From NCBI RefSeq assembly GCF_905171765.1, contig NC_053392.1, positions 344,131,010-344,195,009 of the forward strand: a stretch of 64,000 nt of DNA, given 5' to 3'. Origin of the DNA: Bufo bufo. Lineage: Eukaryota > Chordata > Amphibia > Anura > Bufonidae. Below, one piece after another: positions 10,990 through 22,724 of this stretch. Below the pieces are notes generated by a model. It was not told the DNA's origin. It worked only from the letters and a program-made list of their open reading frames with translations, and searched no databases. Each line of letters starts with the position of its first letter. Position 1 is the first letter of the stretch. The position numbers were made by a program, and so were the translations under genes.

Positions 10990-12011
10990 GAATGTGAACT
11001 TAAAAACTGCATGTTACTTCATTTTGGCAGGTCCTGGACTACTAACATTAATGCAAGATTAATATTGGTCAAGCCTAGTGCTGACAATACAATTTTAACT
11101 CAAATGTGACTATTCTAGGAGGCAATGGTTCATGACACATGTCTTTCAATAAGAAAATAAACACATTTCCAGGCGTGCAGTAATATATGTATATATATTA
11201 TATCAGAAATTATTGGCAAACTCTGTCTTCTCTCTGTTGCCCTGTCAATAGCCCCAGGCTGATTAGCAGCCTATTGTTCATATCCCCTGTGTCTTAATGG
11301 ACACATCGAAACCTGGATTCATTTTGTAGAAACTTGATTTTGTTACTATATCTCAATATGGTTTGGATAATTCTATTGTTGTGCCTTCTGGCTTGCTAGT
11401 ATATTATGTCGGTTGGGTGCTTTCTGCAGCTAGGCATGTTGATTATGGTCATACATCACCTTGCTGCTGAAAGATGTCAACTGAATTTTATTTTTAATGC
11501 ATATCTGCCATCTTAGCAATTCTCCTTTTCAGTAAATTTTGTTGAAAATCAAACAGTTTAGTTCTTTGTGATTATAAAGTCAATTTTAAAATATTCTGCT
11601 ACCTCTGAAAAAACAGCAACAAGCACTTTTGTGTTTCATGCCCTCGTATTTCACTGGACTTCATATTTCTATTATGAATATTGTATAGAATGCATATATA
11701 GTTTATAATATTAAAGAAAATAAACCTAGAATTGTTTATTCTACCTATACTATTTATAATTATGTTAACAACTCCCACCAAGTTTTCTATACTGGTAGAT
11801 AGAGATGAGCAAAGTTTTCAAACATTCTATTCAGATGCTTCAAAAAAATTTGATTCAACCTGAATTAATTTGTCACGAATCGCTTTATAAATCAGCTATT
11901 TCCCAGCCTGCAGGAAGAGTGTATTACGGTATTCATCACTGTGCAGCACAGAAACATACATAGCTAGTTTGTTGTGGTAGTGAAACTGTTACTGTGCGTC
12001 AGTATGACAGG
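10990..12011. other. Unassigned, with a hAT-type terminal fragment
   Basis: Mostly AT-rich DNA. At 11807-11890 the words GAGATGAGCAAAG and TTTGATTCAACCTGAATT resemble the terminal segment seen at 60497-60600, suggesting a fragment of the same hAT-type family. No gene is visible. Confidence 0.4.
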
Positions 12012-12466
12012 CAGGTGGCCATAGGCGTGCGCACGGGGTGTGCCGGGTGTGCCTGGGCACACCCTAATCAAGCCGACTTGAGGTTTACAATGTGCGGCAC
12101 TGCAGGCAGCAGAGCAATACAGCTGATGCCTGAAATCTCCAATAACAGAGCTCTGTACATTACAGAGCTCTGTTATAAGGGAGGAGGCTGCTGATTGGCC
12201 AGTATCAGCTGGCTGCCCTGCCATTGGCTGATCCTCTCACACCCCCTTCTCTCGGGAGCTGAACACAGCAGCAGCAGTAGCTTCCTTTTCAGTTATTATG
12301 AACAGGAAGCGCGCCGCCCCTGCTGCTGATGAAGTGCCAGGGACAGCATAGGAATGGAGCCATCACCATGTGCCCAGGTGATGTGCCCAGGTGAAGTGTC
12401 CTGCAGGCTTCTATCTACTGCTGGGTGGGAGCTCAATGTGGAGCTTTATGAATGGAAAAACTAATA

Positions 12467-13060
12467 GCCAAGACAGAGGCTAAAAAAAAACTGCTTCTGA
12501 CCCTTATGTTAAAACATAACTTTCATTTGATTGCTTTAACATCTAATGGAAAAAAGTAATTTTAAAAAGCTGCTGTTTCTCTAGATGACCTTATAGTAGT
12601 GGTAATAGAGTCTCAGGGGTCTATAAAAGCAGCTACACTATTTTTACAGACCTTTGAGACTCTATTAACACTACTATTAACATAAGGTCATCTAGAGAAA
12701 AAGCAGGTTTTTTTAATTCTTTTTTTTTTTCCGTTTAGGTGTTAGAGCAATCTAATGAAAGTTATGTTTTAACACCTGAAGGAATTTTTTTTTTAAAAAC
12801 CTACTGTTTCTTTAGATGACCTAATGTTGATAGTAGTGTTAATAGAGTCTCAAAGGTTTGCAAAAATAGTGTAGCTGCTTTTATAGACCCTTGAGACTCT
12901 ATTACCTCTACTACCACTACTATCAACATAAGGTCATCTAGAGAAACAGCAGCTTTTTAAAAATATATATTTTTTCCTTTAGGTATTAGAGCAATCAAAT
13001 GAAAGTTATGTTTTAACATAAGGGTCAGAAACAGGGTTTTGTTTAGCCTCTTGGTTATTA
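12467..13060. repeat. 590-bp palindrome with nested hairpins
   Basis: The outer arms (AGCCAAGACAGAGGC and its partner near 13045) pair across a centre near 12763. Each arm is itself a hairpin built on CATAAGGTCATCTAGAGAAA and its complement with GAGACTCTATTA blocks. The AAAGTTATGTTTTAACA block occurs once in inverted and twice in direct form. No coding content. Confidence 0.85.
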
Positions 13061-13352
13061 GTTTTTCTATGCAAGTTCTCTGGATCAATGAGATTTTTCC
13101 CCCCGTATGGTTTTATATGGAGAGCAATGTCCAGTGATAACAGAGAGGACTATACTGTATATTGTACGGGGTGGTGCAGGGGTTATACTGTATTGTACGG
13201 GATGGCGCAGTGGTTTTTATGCTCTTTGATGTGACAATTATCTTAGGTTTTCCTATCGCCCACCTTTGATGGCGCTGTGCCCAGCTCTGAGCCGATCCCG
13301 CTCAGCAGCTGCCAAGGCTTAGAGGAAACACTGGTTCTGTCACCCCCGTGCT

Positions 13353-13872
13353 GCACTTTTTCGCCCCATAAGATGCATTTTTTCCCCCAAAAGTGGGGGG
13401 AAAATGCCCCTGCGTCTTATGGGGCGAATACTAATCAAGTTATTAGTACCAGAGGGCCAGGAAGCGCTATACTCACCTCTTCCTGGTCCTCATGCGCTCC
13501 ACTGTGAAGGCTGCGCACAGTGTGAGGCCGCGCTGTGACCTCACACTGTGCGTGCCCACACAGCATACTGTACAAGAGGATTACCGAGCGCGAGCGGTGA
13601 GGAGCAGCAGCGTCCGGAGCAGGAAAGTGTTTTTTATTTTTTATTTTATATGGGGCACGGGGGATTGATATGAGGCACTGGGGGCTCTTATCTGAGGTCT
13701 GATTGGGGGTCATTCACATTGGGGTCTGATCTGAGGTCTTATTGGGCTCTTATTGACATTGGGGGTCTGATTGGTGGTCTGACCTGAGGTGTAATGATTT
13801 TTTTTTTCTTATTGTCCCTCTCTAAAACCTTATATGGCGAATAGAGCGTCTTATAGGGTGAAAAATACGGTA
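13353..13872. mobile_element. MITE inside the 2.0-kb element
   Basis: The left end (CACTTTTTCGCCCCATAAG) pairs with a right end reading CTTATAGGGTGAAAAATACGG. A second CGTCTTATGGGGCGAA block near 13411-13427 folds back on the left end. The middle carries repeats of the form TTGGGGGTCTGATTGGTGG at 13690-13790. Target duplication not found. Confidence 0.6.
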
Positions 13873-14074
13873 AGTTTAAAAATGATTTCTTCTCCCTTCA
13901 TTATATTGATAGTGCAGGTCTGTATGTATACAGAGTGTACATACATACATACATACACAGGTGTGTGCGCTGCGTCTGTGTTTGTGCTTTAGGGTGCACA
14001 CCCTAATGCAATAGGCTGCGCACGCCTATGCAGGTGGCAAGCGTCACTCTTAGACTCAGGTCACACTTCATTTA

Positions 14075-15124
14075 CACTCACCTAAAGAATTATTAGGAAC
14101 ACCTGTTCTATTTCTTATTAATGCAATTATCTAGTCAACCAATCACATGGCAGTTGCTTCAATGCCTTTAGGGGTGTGGTCCTGGTCAAGACAATCTCCT
14201 GAACTCCAAACTGAATGTCAGAATGGGAAAGAAAGGTGATTTAAGCAATTTTGAGCATGGCATGTTTGTTGGTGCCAGACGGGCCGGTCTGAGTATTTCA
14301 CAATCTGCTCAGTTACTGGGATTTTCACGCACAACCATTTCTAGGGTTTACAAAGAATTGTGTGAAAAGGGAAAAACATCCAGTATGCGGCAGTCCTGTG
14401 GGCAAAAATGCCTTGTGGATGCTAGAGGTGAGAGGAGAATGGGCCGACTGATTCAAGCTGATAGAAGAGCAACGTTGACTGAAATAACCACTCGTTACAA
14501 CCGAGGTATGCAGCAAAGCATTTGTGAAGCCACAACACGCACAATCTTGAGGCGGATGGGCTTCAACAGCAGAAGACCCCACCGGGTACCACTCATCTCC
14601 ACTACAAATAGGAAAAAGAGGCTACAATTTGCACGAGCTCACCAAAATTGGACTGTTGAAGACTGGAAAAATGTTGCCTGGTCTGATGAGTCTCGATTTC
14701 TGTTGAGACATTCAAATGGTAGAGTCCGAATTTGGCGTAAACAAAATGAGAACATGTATCCATCCTCTGATGGCTACTTCCAGCAGGATAATGCACCATG
14801 GCACAAAGCTTGAATCATTTCAAATTGGTTTCTTGAACATGACAATGAGTTCACTGTACTAAAATGGCCCCCACAGTCACCAGATCTCAACCCAATAGAG
14901 CATCTTTGGGATGTGGTGGAATGGGAGCTTCGTGCCCTGGATGTGCATCCCTCAGATCTCCATCAACTGCAAGATGCTATCCTATCAATATGGGCCAACA
15001 TTTCTAAATATTGCTATCAGCACCTTGTTGAATCAATGCCACGTAGAATTAAGGCAGTTCTGAAGGCAAAAGGGGGTCCAACACCGTATTAGTATGGTGT
15101 TCCTAATAATTCTTTAGGTGAGTG
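14075..15124 (+). mobile_element. Tc1-like transposon with both ends
   Basis: Terminal inverted repeats CACTCACCTAAAGAATTATT and their complement end at 14075 and 15124, flanked by TA at 14073-14074 and 15125-15126. The flanking DNA (TCACACTTCA on the left, TTTGGTCAGTTACGG on the right) joins into a MITE resembling the one at 7065-7262, which this element therefore split. Confidence 0.92.
14223..15092 (+). pseudogene. Tc1-like transposase, internally deleted, one stop
   Basis: The frame starts with MGKKGDLSNFEHG and has the helix-turn-helix region expected of a cut-and-paste transposase. The first catalytic Asp is in WSDESRF, the second in QQDNAPWH, and the Glu in SPDLNPIEHLW. A TGA at 14811-14813 interrupts the frame just after the second Asp; beyond it the same frame stays open to TAG at 15090-15092. 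Only 34 residues separate the first two Asp residues, against roughly 90 in the Tc1 copy at 24389-25096, so an in-frame deletion removed the segment between them. The stop could be a CGA to TGA change. Enzyme activity is not expected. Confidence 0.9.
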
Positions 15125-15126
15125 TA

Positions 15127-15689
15127 TTTGGTCAGTTACGGGTCCAAAAGTGATTAAAAAAAACTGAAGTCAATGTTAGCGTCAGGTATAGTGTTGGTCG
15201 AGCACCAAAGTCAAGTTTGGCTGCCCAGTAGTCCAGGGGATCTTGTATCTGGGGTGGAAGGGTGCAGTCCAAGTATGCAACTTCCTTCTTTTTAAAGTTC
15301 TGCTCCATGTATTGCTGCTGCTACTGGTGGGTGGTTTCTTCAGTAGGCGGGTGATGAAAAGTGCTCATTAGAGACTCTAGACTTAAAAAGGACCTTTCAC
15401 CACTCAATACCTTGACTATTTTAATAGCTACATGTATTCCTCACGTACTAACAATTCTGGAGCATCTATTCGTATGGCTCTATGTTGTGCCATTCCTTTA
15501 TTATTTGCACTAGAAGTTATAAATGAAGTGCTGTTAGCCTTCAGTAAGGGCACAGAGGGAAGGTAAACAGTTGGGGGGGTGTAACTGCACAGTCTGAAAA
15601 TGGCAGCACTGATTGGATAGAGTCAGTCTGTGCAGGGCCGGTTCTAGGTGAAATGGGGCCCTGGGGCGAAAAACAATAAGGGGCCCCCC
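15127..15689. other. Repeat fragments, no gene
   Basis: Contains GTGTTGGTCGAGCACC (15191-15206), similar to the TGTTGATCAAGCACC segment near 61600. Near 15636 is CAGGGCCGGTTCTAGG, which resembles hAT-type ends. No complete element could be bounded. Confidence 0.4.
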
Positions 15690-16480
15690 CCACCTTCAAA
15701 TGCACATTTCTCCAGTCCAACTGACTCCAAACAGAACCAGGGCGGGCTAGTACACTGGCACGGGTGAGATGGTGCCTGGGATGGATCCGATCCAGTTTAA
15801 TCAACCAACCTACCAGTAACTGGCCCGCTCTCCCCCCCCCCAAATGCAAATTTCTCCAGTCCAACTGTCCAAACAGAACCGGGGCGGGCTAGTACACTGG
15901 CACGGGTGAGATGGTGCCTGGGATGGATCGGATCCAGTTTAATCAACCAATCTACCAGACTGGGATGGATCCCGATCCAGTTTAATCAACCAACCAGTTA
16001 CTGGTAGGTTGGTTGATTAAACTGGATCGGATCTATCCCAGGCACCATCTCACCCATCCCAGTGCCAGTATACTAGCCCGTCCTGATTCTGTTTGGACAG
16101 TTGGACTGGAGAAATGTGCATTTGGGGTGTGTGAGGGGGCCAGTAACTGGTAGGTTGGTTGATTAAACTGGGTCGGATCCATCCCAGGCACCATCTCACC
16201 CGTCCCAGTGCCAGTATACTAGCCCGCCCTGGTTCTGTTTGGAAAGTTGGACTGGAGAAATGTGCATTTGGGGGGGGGAGCAGTTACTGGTAGTACCAAT
16301 AACTGCCCCCCCAAATGCACATTTCTCCAGTCCAACTGACTCCAAACACAAACAGAACCAGGGCCGCAGGGCAGGCTAGTAGTACACTGGGACGGCCCGG
16401 ACGGGTGAGATGGTGCCTGGGACTAAGTAAGTCAGTGAGTGGGAAACTGGGAATGGATGGATGGATCATGGATCCGATCC
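15690..16480. repeat. Array of a ~150-bp unit in mixed orientation
   Basis: A unit marked by AAATGCACATTTCTCCAGTC, AGATGGTGCCTGGGATGGAT and CAGTTTAATCAACCAACC occurs five times. Two copies are forward (15690-15838, 15840-15990), two inverted (16000-16135, 16140-16283) and one forward again (about 16310-16495). Neighbouring copies form large hairpins. Short frames inside are by-products. Confidence 0.85.
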
Positions 16481-16495
16481 AGTTTAATTAACAAC

Positions 16496-16975
16496 AAAAC
16501 AATATAACCAATGAACCTACCAGACAGTCAGTGGAAGTTTGGAACTTGGCTGGGGGCTGGCTGCCTTCTGACTGTGGGCGGCGGGCCTTCCCTGGCGCTG
16601 CTGGCATAGTCAGACTGGGCTGTGGGCTGTGGCTGGCTGGCTGCCAATGGCGCTTGCTTGCTTTGCATCCAAGTTCTCTGCTCTGGGCTGGGGGGGTGGA
16701 GCCTGTGGCAACGTACGTCAGCCAGACGCTAGACGTGCCTGCCTGTGCCGTGCATGCCGCTGCTCCAGTCTCGAATCTCTTAAAGAGACAAGCAGCGGCA
16801 GGGCAGCGCAGGCACAGTCAGCGGCCCCTCCACTCCAGACTACTCCAGCCCAGTTAGTTTTAATTACATTACTGCAGCGCGGCGCCTAGATTTGCCACCT
16901 TTTCTTCAAGCCAATCCCGAACACTTTAGCACCTTGCGGCAATTTTTTGGTATGTATATTTTTGTAAGTATACAC
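16496..16975. other. GC-rich, non-coding as far as visible
   Basis: CTGGCTGGCTG-type simple repeats near 16630 and high GC to 16885. Two overlapping short frames exist but have no recognisable motif. Confidence 0.4.
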
Positions 16976-17225
16976 TATGCACATATTTTGTGATGAAATA
17001 ATAGATGCCCCCCACAAAAGATGTTACTGGTTACCTGTGGCATTTTTTTATGGGGAAATATTTTATGTGCAATAATAACAAGTGCCTTGCTCGGGGTGGG
17101 CAAGGCACTTGTTAGTATTGCACCTAAAACATGCCCCCATAAAAAAATGCCACAGGTAACCAGTGACATGTTTTGTGGGGGGCATCTTATATGTGCAATT
17201 ATACATATCATCCAATACAGACATC
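16976..17225. repeat. 250-bp palindrome
   Basis: Arms pair around 17098 (CAAGTGCCTTGC with GCAAGGCACTTG), extending through TGCCACAGGTAACCAGT and GCATCT-type ends. The short frames on both strands are mirror products. Confidence 0.88.
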
Positions 17226-17295
17226 CAAATTTCATGTTAGTGCAAAATCCATTTTATTGATAGTTGTCGTCCAATCAATTAATATTTTTTATTAA

Positions 17296-17815
17296 AGGGT
17301 TTCTGTCATCAGAAAAAACATTATGTTATGTAGCTGACTGACATTAGTGATGTGCTGATGTCGGCAGTACATAACTCCCTGCCTGCCGCCGTTCTATTAA
17401 AATAAAGACGTATAATATGCTAATGAGCCTCTAGGTGCTATGAGGGAGTTGCTGCAGCACCTAGGGGCTCCGTCTATTCACCCTTTGGCTGTGGCACGAC
17501 CATGTCCAGTTGATTGACGTCCGAGTTCTCCTCTTCGTCACGTAAATCCCGCGCCTGCACCGAATACTAAACGGGACATGGGCGTGCCAAAAGGTGAGAA
17601 GACTGAGCCTCTAGGTGCTGCAGCAATGCCCTCATAGCACCTAGAGGCTCATTAGCATCTTATAAGTCTTTATTTTAAGAGAACAGCGGCAGGCAGGGTC
17701 AGGGAGTTAAAACACACTGTTATGCACTGCTGACATCCGCCCATCACTAATGTCAGTCAGCTACATAACATAACGTTTTTTCTGATGATTGACAGATTCA
17801 GAATCAGAAACCTGT
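17296..17815. mobile_element. TTAA-flanked palindromic element
   Basis: TTAA at 17292-17295 and 17816-17819 flanks inverted arms that share TTTCTG ends, TATGTTATGTAGCTGACTGA and a GAGCCTCTAGGTGCT block. The target suggests piggyBac-type mobilisation. No transposase. Confidence 0.8.
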
Positions 17816-17819
17816 TTAA

Positions 17820-18324
17820 ACACTGTTACATTACACACTTCAAATGTTTTATATTTATACATTTTTAGAAGTGACAGACTAGGACAGGTGTTAGGACTCA
17901 GGAGTCAGGACTGTCTTCTTGGTCACAGTTGAAAAACGAAAAACCACTGCTGCAAGCACTGTCTGTAGGCAGGGCTGGGCAGTGGGCACTACTGTCTACT
18001 TGGGCAGGCTGCTGGACAGGACTAGTCTGGAGAAGAAGAATGATTTCAATTCTCCCACGGAGCTCTGCTCCCTGCCTCTCTCTCTGATGTCAGTGACTCA
18101 GTGTCACTTCCTGTGGACCTGACTTCCTTATCAGAGAGAAGGAGGGAGGGACTGGGAGGCAGAGGAGGAGAGGAGGAGCAAGGGAGACTGAAGTGAACTG
18201 AAGCTGCTGAACAGTGAGTGAACACAGGCAGCGCTCTGACTGACTGATTCTGAGGCTGCGCAGTGCGCACGCTGCCTGGCATCACTGTGTAGAGTAGACT
18301 AGAGGAGGGAGGGACTGTCTGTCA
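17820..18324. other. No recognised feature
   Basis: Includes a purine-rich GGAGGGAGGGACTGGGAGG run at 18140-18180. No element boundaries or gene seen. Confidence 0.4.
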
Positions 18325-20063
18325 CTCACATGGATCTCAAGTCTCCCGGAGGTTCAGGGAGTCTCCCGCTATTAGATAGCGGCTCCCTGACACCCGCATG
18401 TGAGACAATACAGACATCCCAACCTGCAAAAACTCATTTCAGGGAGGTGCACTTCTCATTTCAGGGAGGTTTACTTTTCTTTTTTTCACGAACTTTTTAT
18501 TACATTTTCCAAACATATGAAGTATCTGCACACTTTGCTCTATGGTGTGGAGGACTGGGCTCATTACCCTGCCCCAAATTATCATATTAATATATATGAT
18601 TAAAGCATCCAGGGGGTGTGAATTTAACACTGGGGTAAATAATATAATTAAAATGGAGGGTTAAATGTGTAAATGTATTTAAAAAAAATACATCTCTCTC
18701 AATAGTTCTATAGCTACTGAATGAGACAGAAGGAGGGATGCCTTTAACATATATATCTCCTTGAGAAGCCAATTTGACCCTAAAGGGTTAATTCAACCTG
18801 TAATCTAAACTCTGTCCTGTCACTTCTCTTATCTCTCTGCTCTGCTATCTGACTGAGATAAACCTTTCCGGGAGATATTGTCTCACATGCGGGTGTCAGG
18901 GAGCTGTTATCTAATAGCGGGAGACTCCCTGAACTTCAGGGAGACTTGAGATCCCTGGACAATATATCCCGGAAAGGTTTACTGATAGCAGAGCAGAGAT
19001 AAGAGAAGTGACAGGACAGAGTTTAGATTACAGGTTGAATTAACCCTTTAGGGTCAAATTGGCTTCTCAAGGAGATATATATGTTAAAGGCATCCCTTCT
19101 TCTGTCTCATTCAGTAGCTATAGAACTATTGAGAGAGATGTATTTTTTTAAATACATTTACACATTTAACCATCCATTTTAATTCTATTATTTACCCCAG
19201 AGTTAAATTCACCCCCCCCTGGATGCTTGTTTTTTCCCTACAGTGGGGTAGATAATTACACACAGGGTTTTAAAGAATAAACTTCCTGACTCAGACCAAG
19301 AGCCGACTCAGCGAGTCAGCAAGTGAATCCAAGCATCCGTGCATGCGCATTGCGCAATCTAAGCTTCTGTTCACTTGCTTCTTGTCGGCTCAGCGAATGA
19401 ACCAAAGATTCGATTCATGAACCGATTCATGTGAAAGATCCGAACTTCCCATCTCTAGTTTACTCGCAGTAAACCTTTCCGACAACCTATAGCAGTTTCC
19501 CCTTCTCGGCGCGTGCGCACAGTGCAAGAAGAAGCCGATGCCAGCAGTCCGCAACGGCGCATCAGACTGAGCCTGTACACACGCGCGGGATCTCAAAGCG
19601 GGAGGAGGGGGAGGGAGGGAGAGGCGGCACTGAGGAGTAGAAGGCGGCGCTGGGCACGAACGGCGATGCGTGCGGCCGGACACCATGCATCCACAGACCT
19701 CCCCTGCTTGGGCACCTTAATTCAATGATTGACAGGTTAGTAAAACCAGTTTTTCCGCAGAATAAAGCCACAAATAGCTTTTATAAGGCCACCTTAGAAA
19801 TCAGAATGCTACCCTGGACATGAGCATATGTTTAGCTCACAGGGCTTATAGGTGGTGACAGAACCCCTTTAATCATATACATAAATAGGATAATTTGGGG
19901 CAGGGTAATGAGCCCAGTCCTCCACACCATAGAGCAAAGTGTGCAGATACTGCATATGTCTGGAAAATGTCATAAAAAGTTTGTGAAAGAAAAAAAAAGA
20001 AAACCTCCCTGAAATGAGAAGTGCACCTCCCTGAAATGAGTTTTGCAGGTTGGGATGTCTGGC
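18325..20063. repeat. 1.7-kb nested inverted repeat
   Basis: The outer arms are 18406-18602 and 19871-20063 (sharing GACATCCCAACCTGCAAAA, GAGAAGTGCACCTCCCTG and CTCTATGGTGTGGAGGACTG). Inside, arms 18603-18855 and 18965-19235 pair again (AACCTGTAATCTAAACTCTG; TACATCTCTCTCAATAG). A third pair around 18330-18405 and 18880-18955 carries ATTAGATAGCGG and CTAATAGCGG forms. The region 19240-19870 is unpaired and includes CpG-rich DNA. It behaves like a large fold-back element without coding capacity. Confidence 0.8.
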
Positions 20064-20430
20064 ATTATTACTGCTAAGTGTGCTCTAGCAGAGAATTATT
20101 TCTATTGGTGAGATTTTAGGGAGGACTGTAACTTTGGGGGGCACCCTAGCACAGTATCAGCTTAGCAGAATTATTTTTGGGGGACATTATCTTTATACTA
20201 TTAGTGTCTGGGCGCAGTTATTTTTTAGAGCACTGTGTGCCAATGATTGTTGAAGGGGTACTATCTGTGTGATAGTAGGGGGACTGTTTCTGCAGTATAG
20301 TATTGGGGGTGGCAGGAAAGGGTGTTCAGAAGATGTGAAGATGATGGAAATGTGGTAAACTAATGTCTGTTTAGTTTACCACAGAGACGGGAGATGGCTG
20401 AAAAATCATCATGGCAGACTAGTCTGAATG
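20064..20430 (+). repeat. Interspersed repeat shared with 34030-34445
   Basis: The order of words is the same in both places and orientations: GAGAATTATT, CACAGTATCAG, ATTAGTGTC, GCAGTTATTTTTTAG, GTGCCAATGATT and ATGGCAGACT. It reads as a degenerate string of short G-rich units. It is non-coding and the family is not identified. Confidence 0.75.
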
Positions 20431-20784
20431 GAGAAGATGAGGAAAGAGAACGTCTACAACAAAGGTGACATCACTGGATGTAAGAGGTATGTGGCACTAT
20501 GTAGGAGAGGAGATGCTCTGGCTCCTCCTCCCGCCATTTGCAGAAGGAGGATGTAGAGCTGGGTAAGGACGGCCAAGAGGGGCAGCAGGCCACGGCGGGT
20601 GGCAGATGGTAGGGGGGAACCACAGGCCTTGAGCATGATCTGGGAAGGGAGATGTGCGTGGCTGGAAGCTCAACATGTGCGTCGCTGGAGGCGGAACATG
20701 GGTGGGGCCTGGAGGGGGGCCCTTGATTTATTTTGCCCGGGGGCCCTAAGGGTTCTCAGTCCGCCCCTTCTTGTTAGGTCAACA
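20431..20784. other. Junction DNA before the hAT relic
   Basis: Ends in GGGTTCTCAGTCCGCCCCT near 20766, which looks like the right end of a hAT-type element (CAG...GGGCGGACTG when read back). I could not find its left end with confidence. Confidence 0.4.
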
Positions 20785-22724
20785 AGTCAGAAGGATAACC
20801 AGAGTGAGGAAATGGAAGAGGAGGTGGTGGACGATGAAATCACTAACCCAACCTGAGAAGGTGGCAAGCCGAACGAAGACAGCAGTACAGAGGGGGAAGG
20901 ATCGCACCGCAACAGGCTGTAAGAGGTAGAGGGGTGGAAAAAAGGAGAAGGCGGGCCACACCAAACAGGCCCGCAACTGTTCCCTGGAGCACCCCCTTGC
21001 TGCAATCTCCCTTGCCAAGGGGTAGGTGTTCCGCAGTCTGGTGCTTTTTTGAGGAAAGCGCGGACGATAAAAGAATTGTCATTTGCAACCTGTGCCATAC
21101 CAAAATAAGCAGGGGCGTGAACACTAGCAACCTCACCACCACCAGCATGATCCACCACATGGCATCAAAGCACCCTAATAGTTGGGCCGAATGCCTGGGT
21201 CCACAATAAGTGTCTGCGGGTCACACCACTGCCTCCTCTTCCCCTGTGTTATGTGCTGGCCAATCCCCTGTCCAAGACGCATGCCCGGATGCCTCTCGCC
21301 CTGCACCTGGACCTTCGCAAGCACCATCAGCTAGCACATCCACTTCTGTGTCACAGCACAGTGTACAGATGTCCATACCCCAGGCCTTTGAACGAAAGCG
21401 CAAATACCCAGCCACCCACCCACAGGCCATAACACTAAATGCGCACCTTTCCAAATTGCTGGCCATGGAAATGTTGCCATTTATGCTTGTGTACACTGAG
21501 GTTTTCCTGATGGCGGTGGCTGTCCCTCGTTACTCAGTCCCCAGCCGCCACTATTTTTCCCGGTGTTCCGTCCTCGCCTTACACCAGCATGTGTCCCGTA
21601 ACATCACCCGTGCCCTGACCAATGCAGTTATTGGGAAGGTCCACTTAACGACTTACACATGGACAAGTGCTTTTGGCCAGGGATGCTACATTTCCCTGAC
21701 GGCACATTGGGTGAAAGTTGTGAAGGCCGGGAGCGAGTCGTACCCTGGGATGGCACAAGTGCTATTGACGCCAAGGATTGCGGGCCCTACTTCCATCAGG
21801 ATTTCCACCACCACCTACATTAGTGGCTTCTCCTCCTCCACCTCCTCCTCCACTTCCACCTCTGAATTCTCATCTTGCAGCCCCAGTCAGCCATCAGTCA
21901 CTAGCTGGAAGCAGTGTAGCACTGCAGTGGGGAAGCAGCAACAGGCTGTGCTGAAACTAATTTGCTTAGGTGACAGAGCTGTGGCAGGGTATAAGTGGCT
22001 CTTGCCACTCAACCTACAACCAGTCATGGTTGTGTCTGATAACGTCCGTAACTTGGTGGCGGCTTTGGAGCTCGGCAAGCTCACACTCCTACCATGCCTA
22101 GCCCACGTGTTCAAGTTAGTTGTTTCTCAAAGCCTGCCCCAATTTGTCTGAGCTACTGGTGAAGGTGCGCCGCGTGTGTGCCCATTTCCAAAAGTAATCT
22201 ATAGCTGCCGCCGGTCTGGCAATGCTACAGCAGCGCTTGCACCGACTGTTGTGTGACGTGAGCACGTGCTGGAACTCCACGTTCCACATTTTGGCCAGGC
22301 TTTGTGAGCAGCAGAGGGCAGTAGTGGAATACCAGCTGCAACATGGTCGTCGCCTTTCCAGTCAGCTTCCGCTCTTCACAAGCAAAGAGTGGGTATTGAT
22401 ATCTGACCTCTGTGAGGTTTTACGCAACTTTGAGGAATCAACACAGATGGTGAGCGGCGATCAGCGTAACCATCCCACTTTTGTGTCTACTAAAATGCTT
22501 GCTGCTCACATTGAAGGCGGACACTTTGCATGTGGAAGAGGTGGAAATGGGGGAAGAAAGTACAGTCGTGGCCAAAAGTTTTGAGAATGACACAAATATT
22601 AGTTTTCACAAAGTTTGCTGCTAAACTGCTTTTAGATCTTTGTTTCAGTTGTTTCTGTGATATAGTGAAATATAATTACACGCATTTCATACGTTTCAAA
22701 GGCTTTTATCGACAATTACATGAC

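Larger units (their letters stand above)
12020..14030. mobile_element. 2.0-kb non-autonomous hAT-type element
   Basis: The ends are CATAGGCGTGCGCA and TGCGCACGCCTATG, flanked by the perfect 8-bp duplication CAGGTGGC at 12012-12019 and 14031-14038. I see no transposase. The interior holds a 590-bp palindrome (12467-13060) and a separate inverted-end element (about 13353-13872). Terminal repeats and duplication are exact, so the insertion looks fairly young. Confidence 0.9.

Noticed and set aside
13421..13507. CpG-rich stretch as a possible host promoter
   Set aside because: It lies inside a non-autonomous transposon with defined ends and has no adjacent gene.
20787..21160. Minus-strand frames of 105-123 codons
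   Set aside because: They are antisense to the hAT N-terminal region with its BED finger on the plus strand.
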